The notes beneath the pieces are model-generated. The model was not told the origin of the DNA. It ran no database searches and was given only the letters and a program-made list of their open reading frames with translations. The translations under genes and the position numbers were made by a program. From Limnohabitans kasalickyi (GTDB lineage Bacteria > Pseudomonadota > Gammaproteobacteria > Burkholderiales > Burkholderiaceae_C): 64,000 bases of DNA. The number at the start of each line of letters is the position of its first letter. Position 1 is the first letter of the stretch. Shown piece after piece: positions 33,999-43,203 of this stretch. The DNA lies in the NCBI GenBank assembly GCA_965234325.1, contig OZ248415.1, forward strand, positions 341,325 through 405,324. The letters run 5' to 3'.

Positions 33999-34790
33999 AT
34001 GTATGCATTCACGTACGAGCGCCCAACGTCTTTGGGTCAAGCCTTGTCGCTCTTGGCGGCGGGTGGTCAAGCGCTTGCAGGCGGGCAAACCATCTTGGCG
34101 TCGATGAAGCAACGGTTGTTGAGCCCTGAGCAGTTGGTCGACTTATCTGCGCTGACCGAGCTGCAAGGCATTCGTCAAAGTGGTGACGGCTGGGTGGTGG
34201 GCGCTTTCACGCGCCATCACGAAGTGGCCGAACACGCCGGCCTGCGCGCTGCCTTGCCTGGCTTGGCTGCCTTAGCCGCTGGCATTGGCGATCGCCAAGT
34301 GCGCGCCATGGGCACCTTGGGTGGTTCTGTGGCCAACAACGATCCTGCCGCTTGCTACCCGAGTGCCTTGCTCGCCTTGGGCGCGACGGTGCACACCGAT
34401 CGTCGTCAGATCGCAGCCGATGAGTTTTTTCAAGGCATGTATGCCACGGCTTTGGAGCCGGGTGAGGTCATCACGGCGGTTGCTTTTCCAGCCGCCTCGC
34501 GCTCTGCCTATACCAAGTTCAAACAACCTGCTTCGCGCTTCGCGTTGGTGGGGGTGTTTGTGGCGCAAACCACGACCGGCGTGCGCGTTGCCGTGACGGG
34601 CGCTGGGAATGGGGTGTTTCGCCATACAAGTTTAGAAGCCGCTTTGAGCCAGAGCTTCACGCCAGAAGCTGTGGCCGATGTGGTGATTGATGCCAGCGAG
34701 CTCAATGCCGACTTGCATGCCTCTGCCGATTACCGCGCCCATTTGATCAAAGTGCAAACCCAACGCGCGGTGCAGCAGGCCTTGGCATGA
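33999..34790 (+). CDS. Molybdenum hydroxylase medium FAD-binding subunit
   Basis: Protein of 263 residues. The two FAD-pyrophosphate motifs are AGGQTILA (27-34) and TLGGSVANNDPA (106-117), as in CoxM/CutM. GGAG precedes the ATG. The last codons overlap the MoxR-type ATPase start by 4 bases, coupling structural and maturation genes. Confidence 0.93.
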   Translation: MYAFTYERPTSLGQALSLLAAGGQALAGGQTILASMKQRLLSPEQLVDLSALTELQGIRQSGDGWVVGAFTRHHEVAEHAGLRAALPGLAALAAGIGDRQVRAMGTLGGSVANNDPAACYPSALLALGATVHTDRRQIAADEFFQGMYATALEPGEVITAVAFPAASRSAYTKFKQPASRFALVGVFVAQTTTGVRVAVTGAGNGVFRHTSLEAALSQSFTPEAVADVVIDASELNADLHASADYRAHLIKVQTQRAVQQALA

Positions 34791-35677
34791 GTCCAGCGGG
34801 GGCGCTGGCATCCATCGATGCCTTGATGGCCGCGCTGGCCCAAGAAGGGTATTTGGCTGAGCGGCGATTGGCCACGGCTGTGTTTTTGGCGCTTCGCTTG
34901 GAGCGGCCGTTGCTGCTGGAGGGCGCGCCGGGGGTGGGTAAGACCGAGTTGGCCAAAGCCTTGGCGCGTGTGATGCAGCGCCAGATGCTGCGCTTGCAGT
35001 GCTATGACGGCATGGAGCAACGTGAGGCCTTGTACGAGTGGAACCACGCAGCCCAGTTGCTGCATTTGCGTGCCATCCAGAACCCGGATGCCACGAGCAA
35101 CTTGGAGCAGGCGGTCTACCAAGACCGCTTTTTGATTCGCCGCCCTTTGTTGCAAGCTTTAAACATGCCTGCCCCTGGTGCGGTGCTGCTGATCGATGAG
35201 GTCGACCGCGCGGACGAACCGTTTGAAGCATTTCTTTTGGAGTATTTGGGCGAGTACCAAATCAGCATTCCAGAGTTGGGCACGGTCAAAGCGACGGTGC
35301 CGCCCATCACCATTTTGACCAGCAACCGCACCCGTGATTTGCACGATGCGGTGAAACGACGTTGCTTGTTTCACTGGATGGATTACCCAGACCAAGCCCG
35401 CGAGTTGGCCATTGTGCGTACCCAAGTGCCGCAGGCCAGTGAGGCCTTGGCAGCCCAAGTGGCGGCTTTTGTGGCCAAGGTGCGCAGTGCGGCGTTTGCC
35501 TCGAATTTTGAGCGTTTGCCTGGCATTGCTGAAAGTGTGGAGTGGGCGCGGGCCTTGGTGATGCTGCAGGCCCAGCACCTAGATGCCGAGTGTGTGATGG
35601 ACACCGTGGGTGTGTTGTTCAAGCAACAAGACGATGTGTTGAACTTGCAAAACTCACTCGACGCTTTGCTGGCCTGA
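34787..35677 (+). CDS. coxD: MoxR-type AAA+ ATPase (CoxD-like)
   Basis: Protein of 296 residues. Walker A GAPGVGKT (46-53), Walker B LLIDEVD (134-140), sensor-1 region ITILTSNRTRDLHDAVKRR. In CO dehydrogenase clusters CoxD works with the VWA protein CoxE to insert sulfur and copper into the apo-enzyme. Here copper is not expected, because the large subunit lacks the copper-ligand loop, but sulfuration or another maturation step is plausible. Directly followed by the VWA gene. Confidence 0.9.
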   Translation: MSPAGALASIDALMAALAQEGYLAERRLATAVFLALRLERPLLLEGAPGVGKTELAKALARVMQRQMLRLQCYDGMEQREALYEWNHAAQLLHLRAIQNPDATSNLEQAVYQDRFLIRRPLLQALNMPAPGAVLLIDEVDRADEPFEAFLLEYLGEYQISIPELGTVKATVPPITILTSNRTRDLHDAVKRRCLFHWMDYPDQARELAIVRTQVPQASEALAAQVAAFVAKVRSAAFASNFERLPGIAESVEWARALVMLQAQHLDAECVMDTVGVLFKQQDDVLNLQNSLDALLA

Positions 35678-35688
35678 GCCCCGAGCGC

Positions 35689-36810
35689 ATGCTGACCGAA
35701 CAACTGGTGATGTTGGGCCGCAGCTTACGTGGTGCAGGCCTGGTCGTGGATGCGGGGTGCATGGCCATGGCGGTTCAGGCTTTGGGTCTTGTGGCGCTGG
35801 ATCGGTTAGAGGATGTGCGTGATGCCTTAGAGGCTGTGTTTGTGAGCCGTCAAGAAGACCGAGATGTGTTTCTTCAGGTGTTTGAGGCACATTGGCAGCG
35901 ATGGACGCACGTCAATCCTTCTGAGGGCCTGCCTAGCTTCGCCGATGACAACGCAGGGCCAAAGCACCGTCGTGCCCAACAGAGCCGCAACACAGCGTTG
36001 CTGTCTCACGACGATGAGCGCGCGCCAATGCTCGCACTCAACGCCAGTGACTTGCAGCGGCTGCGACAGGCTGATTTTTTGAGCTTGAGTGCCGACGAAT
36101 TTTTGCAACTGCAACACCACGTGAAAGTCATGCGCTTGGAGATGCCACAGGTTAAAAGCCGGCGTTGGTGTCGCAGCGAACGGGGTTCGCGTGTGGATTG
36201 GTCAAGGCTCATGCGCAGTGCGGCGCGTCACGGCGGTGAGGTGGTGCATGTGCCGCGTCAGCGGAGGCGAGAACAGCCCTTGCCTTTGCTGGTGCTGCTA
36301 GATGTCTCCGGCTCCATGGCACCCTATGCACGCATGTTGCTGGCTTTTTTGCACCAGCGCACCTCGCAAGGCTCGAGGATTGTCTTCACGTTCGGCACCG
36401 AATTGACGGACCTGCGCTTAGCATTTGCGCTGCGCGATCCCGACGCCATGCTGCAATCGGTCAACCTTGCGGTGTCTGATTTTGGTGGTGGCACGCGTTT
36501 GGGCGCCTCACTGGCGACGTTGCGTCAGCGCTATGCGCGCACCCTGACCGCAAGGCGTTCGGTGGTGCTGCTCATCACCGACGGCTTGGACACCGGTGAG
36601 CCTGATGCGTTGCGGCATGAAATGCAGTGGCTCAAACATCACGCCCGTCGCGTGTTGTGGCTCAATCCCTTGCTGCGCTTTGACGGCTACGCACCTTTGG
36701 CGCGTGGACCCAAGGTCTTGTCCGAATGTTGCGACGCGCAAGTCGCGATTCATAATTTGGACCGTTTGTCATCATTTGCCCACGGGCTTCAACAACTTTT
36801 AAAAACTTGA
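35689..36810 (+). CDS. coxE: VWA-domain protein (CoxE-like)
   Basis: Protein of 373 residues. The von Willebrand A domain in the C-terminal half has the metal site LLDVSGSMAPYARML with D205, S207 and S209, followed by the T and D positions (GGGTRLGASL, VLLITDGLDTGEP). The N-terminal half is helical, as in CoxE. The ATG at 35689, 12 bases after coxD, was chosen because upstream in-frame codons lie inside coxD; its ribosome site is weak, so translation is probably coupled. Works with the MoxR ATPase in enzyme maturation. Confidence 0.85.
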   Translation: MLTEQLVMLGRSLRGAGLVVDAGCMAMAVQALGLVALDRLEDVRDALEAVFVSRQEDRDVFLQVFEAHWQRWTHVNPSEGLPSFADDNAGPKHRRAQQSRNTALLSHDDERAPMLALNASDLQRLRQADFLSLSADEFLQLQHHVKVMRLEMPQVKSRRWCRSERGSRVDWSRLMRSAARHGGEVVHVPRQRRREQPLPLLVLLDVSGSMAPYARMLLAFLHQRTSQGSRIVFTFGTELTDLRLAFALRDPDAMLQSVNLAVSDFGGGTRLGASLATLRQRYARTLTARRSVVLLITDGLDTGEPDALRHEMQWLKHHARRVLWLNPLLRFDGYAPLARGPKVLSECCDAQVAIHNLDRLSSFAHGLQQLLKT

Positions 36811-36840
36811 CCCTGTGTCAATTCAAGGAGATCCATCGAT

Positions 36841-37422
36841 ATGGAAATGCAAGGTACTCGGCAATTGCCGGTCAGTCGAGAGAAGGCGTGGGATGCGCTC
36901 AACAACCCTGACGTGTTGAAGCGCTGTATTCCCGGCTGCGACAAGTTTGAGTTGGTGGGCGAGCACCGCTACGCCGTGGGCGTGGCCATCAAAATCGGAC
37001 CCGTGTCGGCCAAGTTTGCAGGCAACGTCACCTTGCAAGACATCGATCCACCCAATGGCTACGCCTTGGTGTTTGATGCACAAGGCGGTGTGGCGGGGTT
37101 TGGCAAAGGCGAGTCGAATGTCAGCTTGACGCCGAATGCCCAAGGTTGTGAATTGAGCTACACCGTTCAGTCACGCATTGGCGGCAAATTGGCCCAACTG
37201 GGTCAGCGTTTGATCGACGGTGTGGCGAAGTCTCTGGCTGAAGATTTTTTCAAACGCTTTGAGGCCACGTTTGACGTTGAGCCTGTAGCCATCGTTGAAG
37301 GTGCGTCCTCTGTGAAGAGTGAACGCACTGCGACCCCTGCTGCCTCTGGCTCACCTGTGCCCATTTGGGCGTGGGGTCTTGGGACATTTGTTTTGACCCT
37401 GGCTGTCATCTTGATCGCTTAA
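36841..37422 (+). CDS. coxG: CoxG-like SRPBCC membrane-recruitment protein
   Basis: Protein of 193 residues. The first roughly 150 residues are a CoxG (SRPBCC/START-like) domain beginning MEMQGTRQLPVSREKAWDAL and containing NNPDVLKRCIPGCDK. The C-terminus has a hydrophobic tail (PVPIWAWGLGTFVLTLAVIL) that would anchor it in the inner membrane. CoxG-type proteins bring the Mo hydroxylase to the membrane or deliver a quinone electron acceptor. AAGGAG lies upstream of the ATG. Confidence 0.92.
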   Translation: MEMQGTRQLPVSREKAWDALNNPDVLKRCIPGCDKFELVGEHRYAVGVAIKIGPVSAKFAGNVTLQDIDPPNGYALVFDAQGGVAGFGKGESNVSLTPNAQGCELSYTVQSRIGGKLAQLGQRLIDGVAKSLAEDFFKRFEATFDVEPVAIVEGASSVKSERTATPAASGSPVPIWAWGLGTFVLTLAVILIA

Positions 37423-37436
37423 TTTTTCCAGAGACA

Positions 37437-39128
37437 ATGCACACACCCACCCAAGAATCCCGACCTTCGCTGTACTACAACTACAAAGTTCATCAGCCTT
37501 GGTTGCCCTCACAACACGGAGCACAGGCGCGACAAAAGGTGGTGATCGTGGGGTCTGGGCCTGCGGGCATGGTGGTGGCGCTGGAGCTGGCGCGTCATGG
37601 CGTCGCCAGCGTGATCGTGACCTCTGAGTTGCAAGTCTCTCAAGGCAGTCGTGCGATTGTGTTCACGCGTCGCTCGATGGAAATTTTGCAGCAAGTGGGC
37701 GTGGCGGATCGGATGACCGACAACGGTTTGCCTTGGCGGTTTGGCAACTCGTATTACCGAGGTCAACGCGTGTTTCGTTTAGAAGCCCCGCATGACCCAG
37801 ACGATCGCTTTTTCCCGATGCTCAACATCCAGCAGCAATTCATGGAGGAATATCTTCTTGATGCCTGTAACGCCAGTGATTTGATTGATTTCCGTTGGGG
37901 CAATCAGGTGACCCGCGTTCAACAAATGGAAGGGTTTGCCAAAGTTGAGTTGGATACGCCAGAAGGACCGTACACCCTTGAGACCGATTGGTTGGTCGCT
38001 GCAGACGGCGGACGCTCTGGCATACGCAGTGCCATGAATCTACAAATGGAAGGCGCTTCTTACGAAGGCTTCTTTGTGATTGCGGACATCAAGATTGATT
38101 TACCTTTGCCGACCGAGCGTTTGGCGTATTTCGACCCCGATTGGAACCGCGGCAACACCATCCTGATGCACCGCGAGCCGCATGGCATCTGGCGTGTGGA
38201 CTACCAGTTGCCAGAAGGTGAGACGCCTCAAGACGCTTTGAGACCAGAGTCTTTGAAAACCCGCATTGATGCCCAGTTAGCCATGATTGGCCATGCTGGT
38301 GCGACATGGGAGATGGATTGGAGCTCTGTGTACTCTGCCCGCACCTTGACCTTGCCTGACTTCGTGCATGGCAGCGTGATTTTTACGGGCGATGCCGCGC
38401 ATTTACTGCCTATTTTTGGCGTGCGTGGTGCGAACACGGCGTTTCAAGACGCACAGTCTTTGGGATGGCAATTGGCGTTTGTCGTCAAAGGCTTGACCAG
38501 TCAAAAGCTGTTGGCCAACCACAGCGCTGAACGCGTGGGTGCAGCGCGAGAAATCATTCAAGAGTCGGGTAAGAGCACACGCTTCATGGCACCACCAAAA
38601 GGTGGCTTTCAGTTGCTGCGTGATGCGGTGCTGTCGCTGTCGTTGACGCAGGCGTTTGTGCGCCCGCTGTATCACTGGCGCACCTCGCGCCCGCACGCTT
38701 ATACGCATTCCATGCTCAACAGCGTAGGCGACGACAACGCCTTGTTCACTGCAGGCCCTGAACACGGGGCACCACCACAGAACATTCGCTTGGCACCCGA
38801 TGACTTTTTGTTAGACCATTTGGGCGGTGGTTTCGATTTGCTGTACTTCACAGAGGCTGAGGCTGTTCCCAGTGCTTTGCTTGATGTCGTAACAACTGTG
38901 CGAGGTCAAGGTGTGCCGATCCGTGTGATTGCTGTGGGCGCTTGTCCTCATGTGGCTGGTGCCGATGTGACCTTGGCTGATGACCAAGGTCATTTTCGTC
39001 AGCGCTATGGCGTGCAAGCCAGTGGGGCAGGCTATCTGCTTCGGCCTGATCAACACGTTTGCGCACGCTGGCTCACCTTGGATGCCACGCGCTTGCAAGA
39101 TGCTCTGACAGCTGCCTTGCCGCAATAA
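37437..39128 (+). CDS. FAD-dependent aromatic monooxygenase (MhpA/PheA-like)
   Basis: Protein of 563 residues from MHTPTQESRPSLYYNY. FAD motifs: GSGPAG (39-44), the middle ADGGRSGIR region, and GDAAHLLPIFGVRG (D319). The long C-terminal thioredoxin-like extension is that of the MhpA/pentachlorophenol monooxygenase group, which hydroxylates phenols. It follows coxG after 14 bases, so a phenolic product of the Mo hydroxylase may be its substrate. Immediately followed by a small DUF2783-like protein, an association that may be of functional importance. Confidence 0.83.
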   Translation: MHTPTQESRPSLYYNYKVHQPWLPSQHGAQARQKVVIVGSGPAGMVVALELARHGVASVIVTSELQVSQGSRAIVFTRRSMEILQQVGVADRMTDNGLPWRFGNSYYRGQRVFRLEAPHDPDDRFFPMLNIQQQFMEEYLLDACNASDLIDFRWGNQVTRVQQMEGFAKVELDTPEGPYTLETDWLVAADGGRSGIRSAMNLQMEGASYEGFFVIADIKIDLPLPTERLAYFDPDWNRGNTILMHREPHGIWRVDYQLPEGETPQDALRPESLKTRIDAQLAMIGHAGATWEMDWSSVYSARTLTLPDFVHGSVIFTGDAAHLLPIFGVRGANTAFQDAQSLGWQLAFVVKGLTSQKLLANHSAERVGAAREIIQESGKSTRFMAPPKGGFQLLRDAVLSLSLTQAFVRPLYHWRTSRPHAYTHSMLNSVGDDNALFTAGPEHGAPPQNIRLAPDDFLLDHLGGGFDLLYFTEAEAVPSALLDVVTTVRGQGVPIRVIAVGACPHVAGADVTLADDQGHFRQRYGVQASGAGYLLRPDQHVCARWLTLDATRLQDALTAALPQ

Positions 39129-39139
39129 GGAGAACATGA

Positions 39140-39331
39140 ATGACAACGAATCAAACCTTGAGCGTCACGGATTTAGAAACTGTCTATGACGCACTGGCCA
39201 CGGCCATTGACCAAGTAGGGTCAGACAAAAAAGAACTCTTTCTCGTGAAGTTGGCCTTACTCAATGCCAATGCATTGGGGGACGCTGAGTTGTTCCAGCA
39301 ACAACTGCACATCGCTTTGCAAGATTTGTGA
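39140..39331 (+). CDS. Small DUF2783-like protein
   Basis: Protein of 63 residues (MTTNQTLSVTDLETVYDAL...), acidic and helical, without signal peptide. Length, the DxxYDAL start and the LLNANALGD centre resemble the DUF2783 family, small proteins often encoded next to FAD monooxygenases; function unknown. Starts 11 bases after the monooxygenase stop and has a good AAGGAGAAC ribosome site. Confidence 0.75.
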   Translation: MTTNQTLSVTDLETVYDALATAIDQVGSDKKELFLVKLALLNANALGDAELFQQQLHIALQDL

Positions 39332-39376
39332 GTTGCTTAAGGCAAACAACCCCTTCAAACTGAACCTATTTATCCC

Positions 39377-40222
39377 ATGACATCTACAAACTTGACCTGT
39401 TTCTCTTTGTCCATCGACGATCACATCGCACACTTGGTGCTCAATCGACCCGAGACACTCAACACCATGCACCCCACGTTTTGGCGCGAGTTGGATGGGG
39501 TGCTCGATCAACTCCATCGCGACGCGCAGGCGCGCGTGTTGGTGATTTCCAGCACCGGTAAACATTTCAGCGCTGGCATGGCCTTGGATGCCTTTGGCGG
39601 CGAGTTGACGCTGCAAGACCAAACGCCAGAAGGGCGTGCCGCTGTGTTTGACCAACTGATGGATTTGCAGTCCACGTTCACACGTTTAGAAACCCTGCGA
39701 ATTCCTGTGGTCGTGGCACTGCACGGCGGCTGCATAGGTGGTGCGGTGGACTTGGTGACAGCCGCATGCATTCGTTATGCGAGCGCCGACACGTTTTTCT
39801 GCATTCAGGAAATCAACATTGGTTTGGTGGCTGATGTGGGCACTTTGCAGCGCTTGCCCAAGTTGATGCCCATGGCCTTGGTGAAGGAGTTGGCCTACAC
39901 AGGTCGACGTTTAGGCGCCGAGCAAGCCAAAGTGCATGGGTTGGTGAATGAGGTGTTTGCCGATGCTGCGGCAACCTTAGCCGCTGCCATGCAATGCGCC
40001 CAAGAGATTGCGGCCAAGCCCCCCGTGGCGATTTGGGGCACCAAACAAGCGTTGAACTACGCGCGCGATCACAGCGTTGACGATGCCCTCAAACAAATGG
40101 GCTGGCTACAAGGCGCGATTTGGAGCAATGCACATGTGGGTGAGGCGATTGCCGCATTCCAAACCAAACGGCCTGCCAGTTTTCCGGCGCTGCAACCCCT
40201 GAAATCTTTTCGTGAGCTGTAA
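39377..40222 (+). CDS. Enoyl-CoA hydratase/isomerase family protein
   Basis: Crotonase of 281 residues. Oxyanion segments FSAGMALDAFGG (about 56-67) and HGGCIGGAVDLVTAA (116-130). The first catalytic glutamate position is aspartate (IGGAVDL) and the second region reads CIQEINIGLVADVGTLQRLP, which is the dienoyl-CoA isomerase (ECH1)-like pattern, so isomerase activity is possible. Last gene of the plus-strand Mo-hydroxylase operon. Its presence implies that the pathway reaches CoA esters, although no CoA ligase is in the operon. Confidence 0.82.
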   Translation: MTSTNLTCFSLSIDDHIAHLVLNRPETLNTMHPTFWRELDGVLDQLHRDAQARVLVISSTGKHFSAGMALDAFGGELTLQDQTPEGRAAVFDQLMDLQSTFTRLETLRIPVVVALHGGCIGGAVDLVTAACIRYASADTFFCIQEINIGLVADVGTLQRLPKLMPMALVKELAYTGRRLGAEQAKVHGLVNEVFADAAATLAAAMQCAQEIAAKPPVAIWGTKQALNYARDHSVDDALKQMGWLQGAIWSNAHVGEAIAAFQTKRPASFPALQPLKSFREL

Positions 40223-40383
40223 ATTTCTATTGCCCAATGTGGGTACGAATTTTTCTTAGTCGCTTGTGTTTGGGGCGTTTGTCAACCTGTATTGGTGCGG
40301 ATGAGCGCGGACTTGGTGCTTAGATAGGCAGGAGCCGCCAGAACACGCTTGGCACAACCTTTGCGTTCGATCTTGAATACAAG

Positions 40384-42141
40384 ATGGGATGCACAAAAAT
40401 GGTGTCACAGCAATTCACAGGGATCACACGTCGCGCAGATGAAGCGCTGGCACATGTTGGCGATGCTGCATGGATCACGCGCGTGGCACACGCGGAGAGC
40501 GCACAGGGCAAGATGTCTTCGCCAAGCCGTGGGCACCTACAAGGCCTACGCTTCGCCGTCAAAGACAACATCGATGTGTTGGGCTTAACCACCACGGCGG
40601 CATGTCCCACATTTGCTTATATAGCGCCTGAAGATGCACAGGTGGTGCGTCGCTTGCTAGAGGCTGGCGCAGTTCTAGAAGGCAAAGCCAACCTCGATCA
40701 ATTCGCCTGCGGGCTCAACGGTACGCGCTCGCCGTATGGCGCTGTGCCCAATGCGTTCAATCCAGCTTATGTGTCTGGTGGTTCGAGTTCCGGCTCCGCC
40801 TATGTGGTGGCTACGGGTCAGGTGGACTTTGCATTGGGCACCGACACCGCAGGCTCTGGCCGCGTGCCCGCAGGGCTGAACAACATCGTGGGGTTGAAGC
40901 CATCGCGTGGTTTGATGTCTGCGCGAGGTGTGGTGCCCGCGGCACAAAACGTGGACTGTGTGTCGATCTTGGCGCGTACGGTATCTGTCGCGGCACACGT
41001 ATTGGGTGCCTGCATGGGCTATGACGAGGCTGACCCGTTTTCGCAGCGCGTCGCAATGGCGTTCCAGCCATTCCCATCCGCCTTTCGATTTGGCGTGCCC
41101 AATGCGTTGAACTTTTTTGGTGATGCTTTGGCCGAAGCTGCCTTCGCGCAAGCCATTCAAAACCTCACGCGTTTAGGTGGCCAAGCCGTCACCATCGATT
41201 ACGCACCTTTGTCGCAAGCGGCCAACATGCTCTACGAGAGCGCGTTGGTGAGTCAACGTTACGCCGCGATTCAAACGTTCTTTGATGCGCACGAAGCAGA
41301 AGTCGTCGAACCCGTGCGCAGCATCATCGCCAAAGGTCGTCAGTACAGCGCGGCAGACTACATCCACGCAGAGATCGAACTCAAGCGCCTTGAAAAACAA
41401 GCCGAACGCATGTGGCAACACATGGACGTGTTGCTCGTGCCCACTGCGCCCACGCATTACACGATCGCCCAAATGCAGGCTGACCCTGTGGTGTGCAATC
41501 GCAACTTGGGGCAGTACACCAACTTCGTCAATTTGTTTGATTACGCCGCACTGTCTGTGCCCAGCCAAATTCGCCCTGATGGTTTGCCGTTTGGCATCAC
41601 CTTGATTGGCCGTGCAGGCAGCGATTGGCAATTGGCCGACTTAGGCCAGCGCTACCACCACGCGACCGGCTTGTTGCAAGGTGCCACTGATGTGCCATTG
41701 CCTGAGCCGCGTGCCATGGCCGAGTTGCAAACGCCAGCCACTGTTCGTGTGGCCGTGGTCGGGGCGCACCTCAGCGGCATGCCTTTGAATGCACAGCTAA
41801 CCGAACGCGGTGCGCGTTTGGTGGGCCCCGCGCACACGGCACCCGACTACCGTTTCTTTGCCTTGCCCAACGCACAGCCTCCTAAGCCGGGCTTGTTGCG
41901 TGTGCAGACAGGGCAGGGGGCACCCATTGCTTTGGAAATCTGGGAAATGCCCGTGGCCCATTACGGCTCGTTTGTGGCCTTGATTCCAGCGCCGCTGGGC
42001 ATTGGCACTTTGGAACTGGCTGATGGTTCGACCGTGCAAGGTTTTCTGTGCGAGCCCCAAGCCTTGATCGCCGCGACAGACATCACCCATTTCGGCGGTT
42101 GGCGCGCGTACATCGCGAGCCTTGCTAAGACATCCACCTGA
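40384..42141 (+). CDS. atzF: Allophanate hydrolase (AtzF-type)
   Basis: Protein of 585 residues. Amidase-signature part: catalytic K60 (AVKDNIDV), S134 in GGSSSG (132-137) and the nucleophile S158 in DTAGSGR. From about residue 450 the allophanate-hydrolase C-terminal domain (VAVVGAHLSGMPLN, YRFFALP, KPGLLRV) follows. It cleaves allophanate to carbon dioxide and ammonia. An ATG five codons later (40399) is also possible. First gene of the ureide/amide cluster, followed after 39 bases by an ABC receptor gene. Confidence 0.92.
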   Translation: MGCTKMVSQQFTGITRRADEALAHVGDAAWITRVAHAESAQGKMSSPSRGHLQGLRFAVKDNIDVLGLTTTAACPTFAYIAPEDAQVVRRLLEAGAVLEGKANLDQFACGLNGTRSPYGAVPNAFNPAYVSGGSSSGSAYVVATGQVDFALGTDTAGSGRVPAGLNNIVGLKPSRGLMSARGVVPAAQNVDCVSILARTVSVAAHVLGACMGYDEADPFSQRVAMAFQPFPSAFRFGVPNALNFFGDALAEAAFAQAIQNLTRLGGQAVTIDYAPLSQAANMLYESALVSQRYAAIQTFFDAHEAEVVEPVRSIIAKGRQYSAADYIHAEIELKRLEKQAERMWQHMDVLLVPTAPTHYTIAQMQADPVVCNRNLGQYTNFVNLFDYAALSVPSQIRPDGLPFGITLIGRAGSDWQLADLGQRYHHATGLLQGATDVPLPEPRAMAELQTPATVRVAVVGAHLSGMPLNAQLTERGARLVGPAHTAPDYRFFALPNAQPPKPGLLRVQTGQGAPIALEIWEMPVAHYGSFVALIPAPLGIGTLELADGSTVQGFLCEPQALIAATDITHFGGWRAYIASLAKTST

Positions 42142-42180
42142 TTCTTCATTCACTTTTTTCATCCACGTCTAGGAGCTTTC

Positions 42181-43200
42181 ATGACTGCCAACTTCAACAC
42201 CACAGACACCCAAGTCACCACCTCGCGTCGCAAGCTGCTGCAAGCCGGTGCCGCCACGGCTGCGTTGGGCGTGTTCGGCGCCCCTGCGATCGTGCGTGCA
42301 CAAAGCGCTCCTAAGATTCGCATTGGCTACTGGCCCATTGCAGCAGGCTTGCCTTTTTATGCCGCGTTGGAAAAAGGCTATTTCAAAGAAGCCGGGCTCG
42401 ATGTCGAGGGCATCAAGTTCGCGGGTGCCGCGCAGATCATGGAGGCCATGTTGGCAGGGCGTTGTGATGGCAGCGCCAACGGCACCGGATCGGCCAACTT
42501 GGCCATTGGTGAATTGGCCGCGCCCGGCACCTTCAAAATCTTTGCCTCCAATCCCAGCAACGCGACACATGTGTTGGACGAGTTCCTGGTGCCCTTGGCC
42601 AGCCCTGTCAAAACGATGGCGGAGCTCAAAGGAAAAAAAGTGGCGTCTGGCCCCGGCATTCAAAACTTGACCTTGGCCCGAACTGTTTTAGAGCGTGCGG
42701 GTGCCACGGGTGCCACGGTCATCGAGTTGCCGATCAGCCAGCACGTCGCTGCTTTGGCCGCAGGGCAAGTCGATGCGGTTTACACCTTGGAGCCCACGGG
42801 CACCATTGGTCGCTTGAACAACACCACCCGCGTCTTGGAGGCGGGCGTGATCTCTAAATACATCTTGGGTGACGCGATGGCACCTTGGTTTGGTGGCTCT
42901 GCGTCATTGACCGCCGAGTTTGTGAAGAAGTACCCCGTTGAAACGAAGAAGTTTGTCACCGCGTATGCCAAAGGCATTGCCTATGTGCGTAGCAATGGTG
43001 CGGAGTCTCGCCAATACCTCAAGGGGTACACCGCCATCGAAGGTGCGTTGACCGCCGAGGTGCCGATGGCCGCTTACACCATGTACAACGAGTTCACGGC
43101 CAAGGACATTGCGTACTTCCAGAAGTTCTTTGACTTGTTTTCAGACAAGGGCATCTTCCCCTCGCGTCTGTTGGTCGACTCCATGCTCTACAAAGGCTAA
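42181..43200 (+). CDS. ABC transporter substrate-binding protein, nitrate/sulfonate/taurine type
   Basis: Protein of 339 residues. The N-terminus has a Tat signal (TSRRKLLQAGAATAALGVFG, 19-38) with cleavage after about VRAQ. The mature part is of the NMT1/SsuA-like fold (IRIGYWPIAAGLPFYAALEK). TAGGAG precedes the ATG. With the next two genes it forms a complete importer between atzF and the AtzG/E/H genes, so its ligand is probably a biuret-, ureide- or cyanurate-like nitrogen compound. Confidence 0.88.
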   Translation: MTANFNTTDTQVTTSRRKLLQAGAATAALGVFGAPAIVRAQSAPKIRIGYWPIAAGLPFYAALEKGYFKEAGLDVEGIKFAGAAQIMEAMLAGRCDGSANGTGSANLAIGELAAPGTFKIFASNPSNATHVLDEFLVPLASPVKTMAELKGKKVASGPGIQNLTLARTVLERAGATGATVIELPISQHVAALAAGQVDAVYTLEPTGTIGRLNNTTRVLEAGVISKYILGDAMAPWFGGSASLTAEFVKKYPVETKKFVTAYAKGIAYVRSNGAESRQYLKGYTAIEGALTAEVPMAAYTMYNEFTAKDIAYFQKFFDLFSDKGIFPSRLLVDSMLYKG

Positions 43201-43203
43201 ACC

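Noticed and set aside
31196..34790. Carbon monoxide dehydrogenase (CoxLSM)
   Set aside because: The large-subunit active-site loop is AYRGAGR, not the copper-cysteine loop of genuine CO dehydrogenase, so another hydroxylase substrate is more likely.
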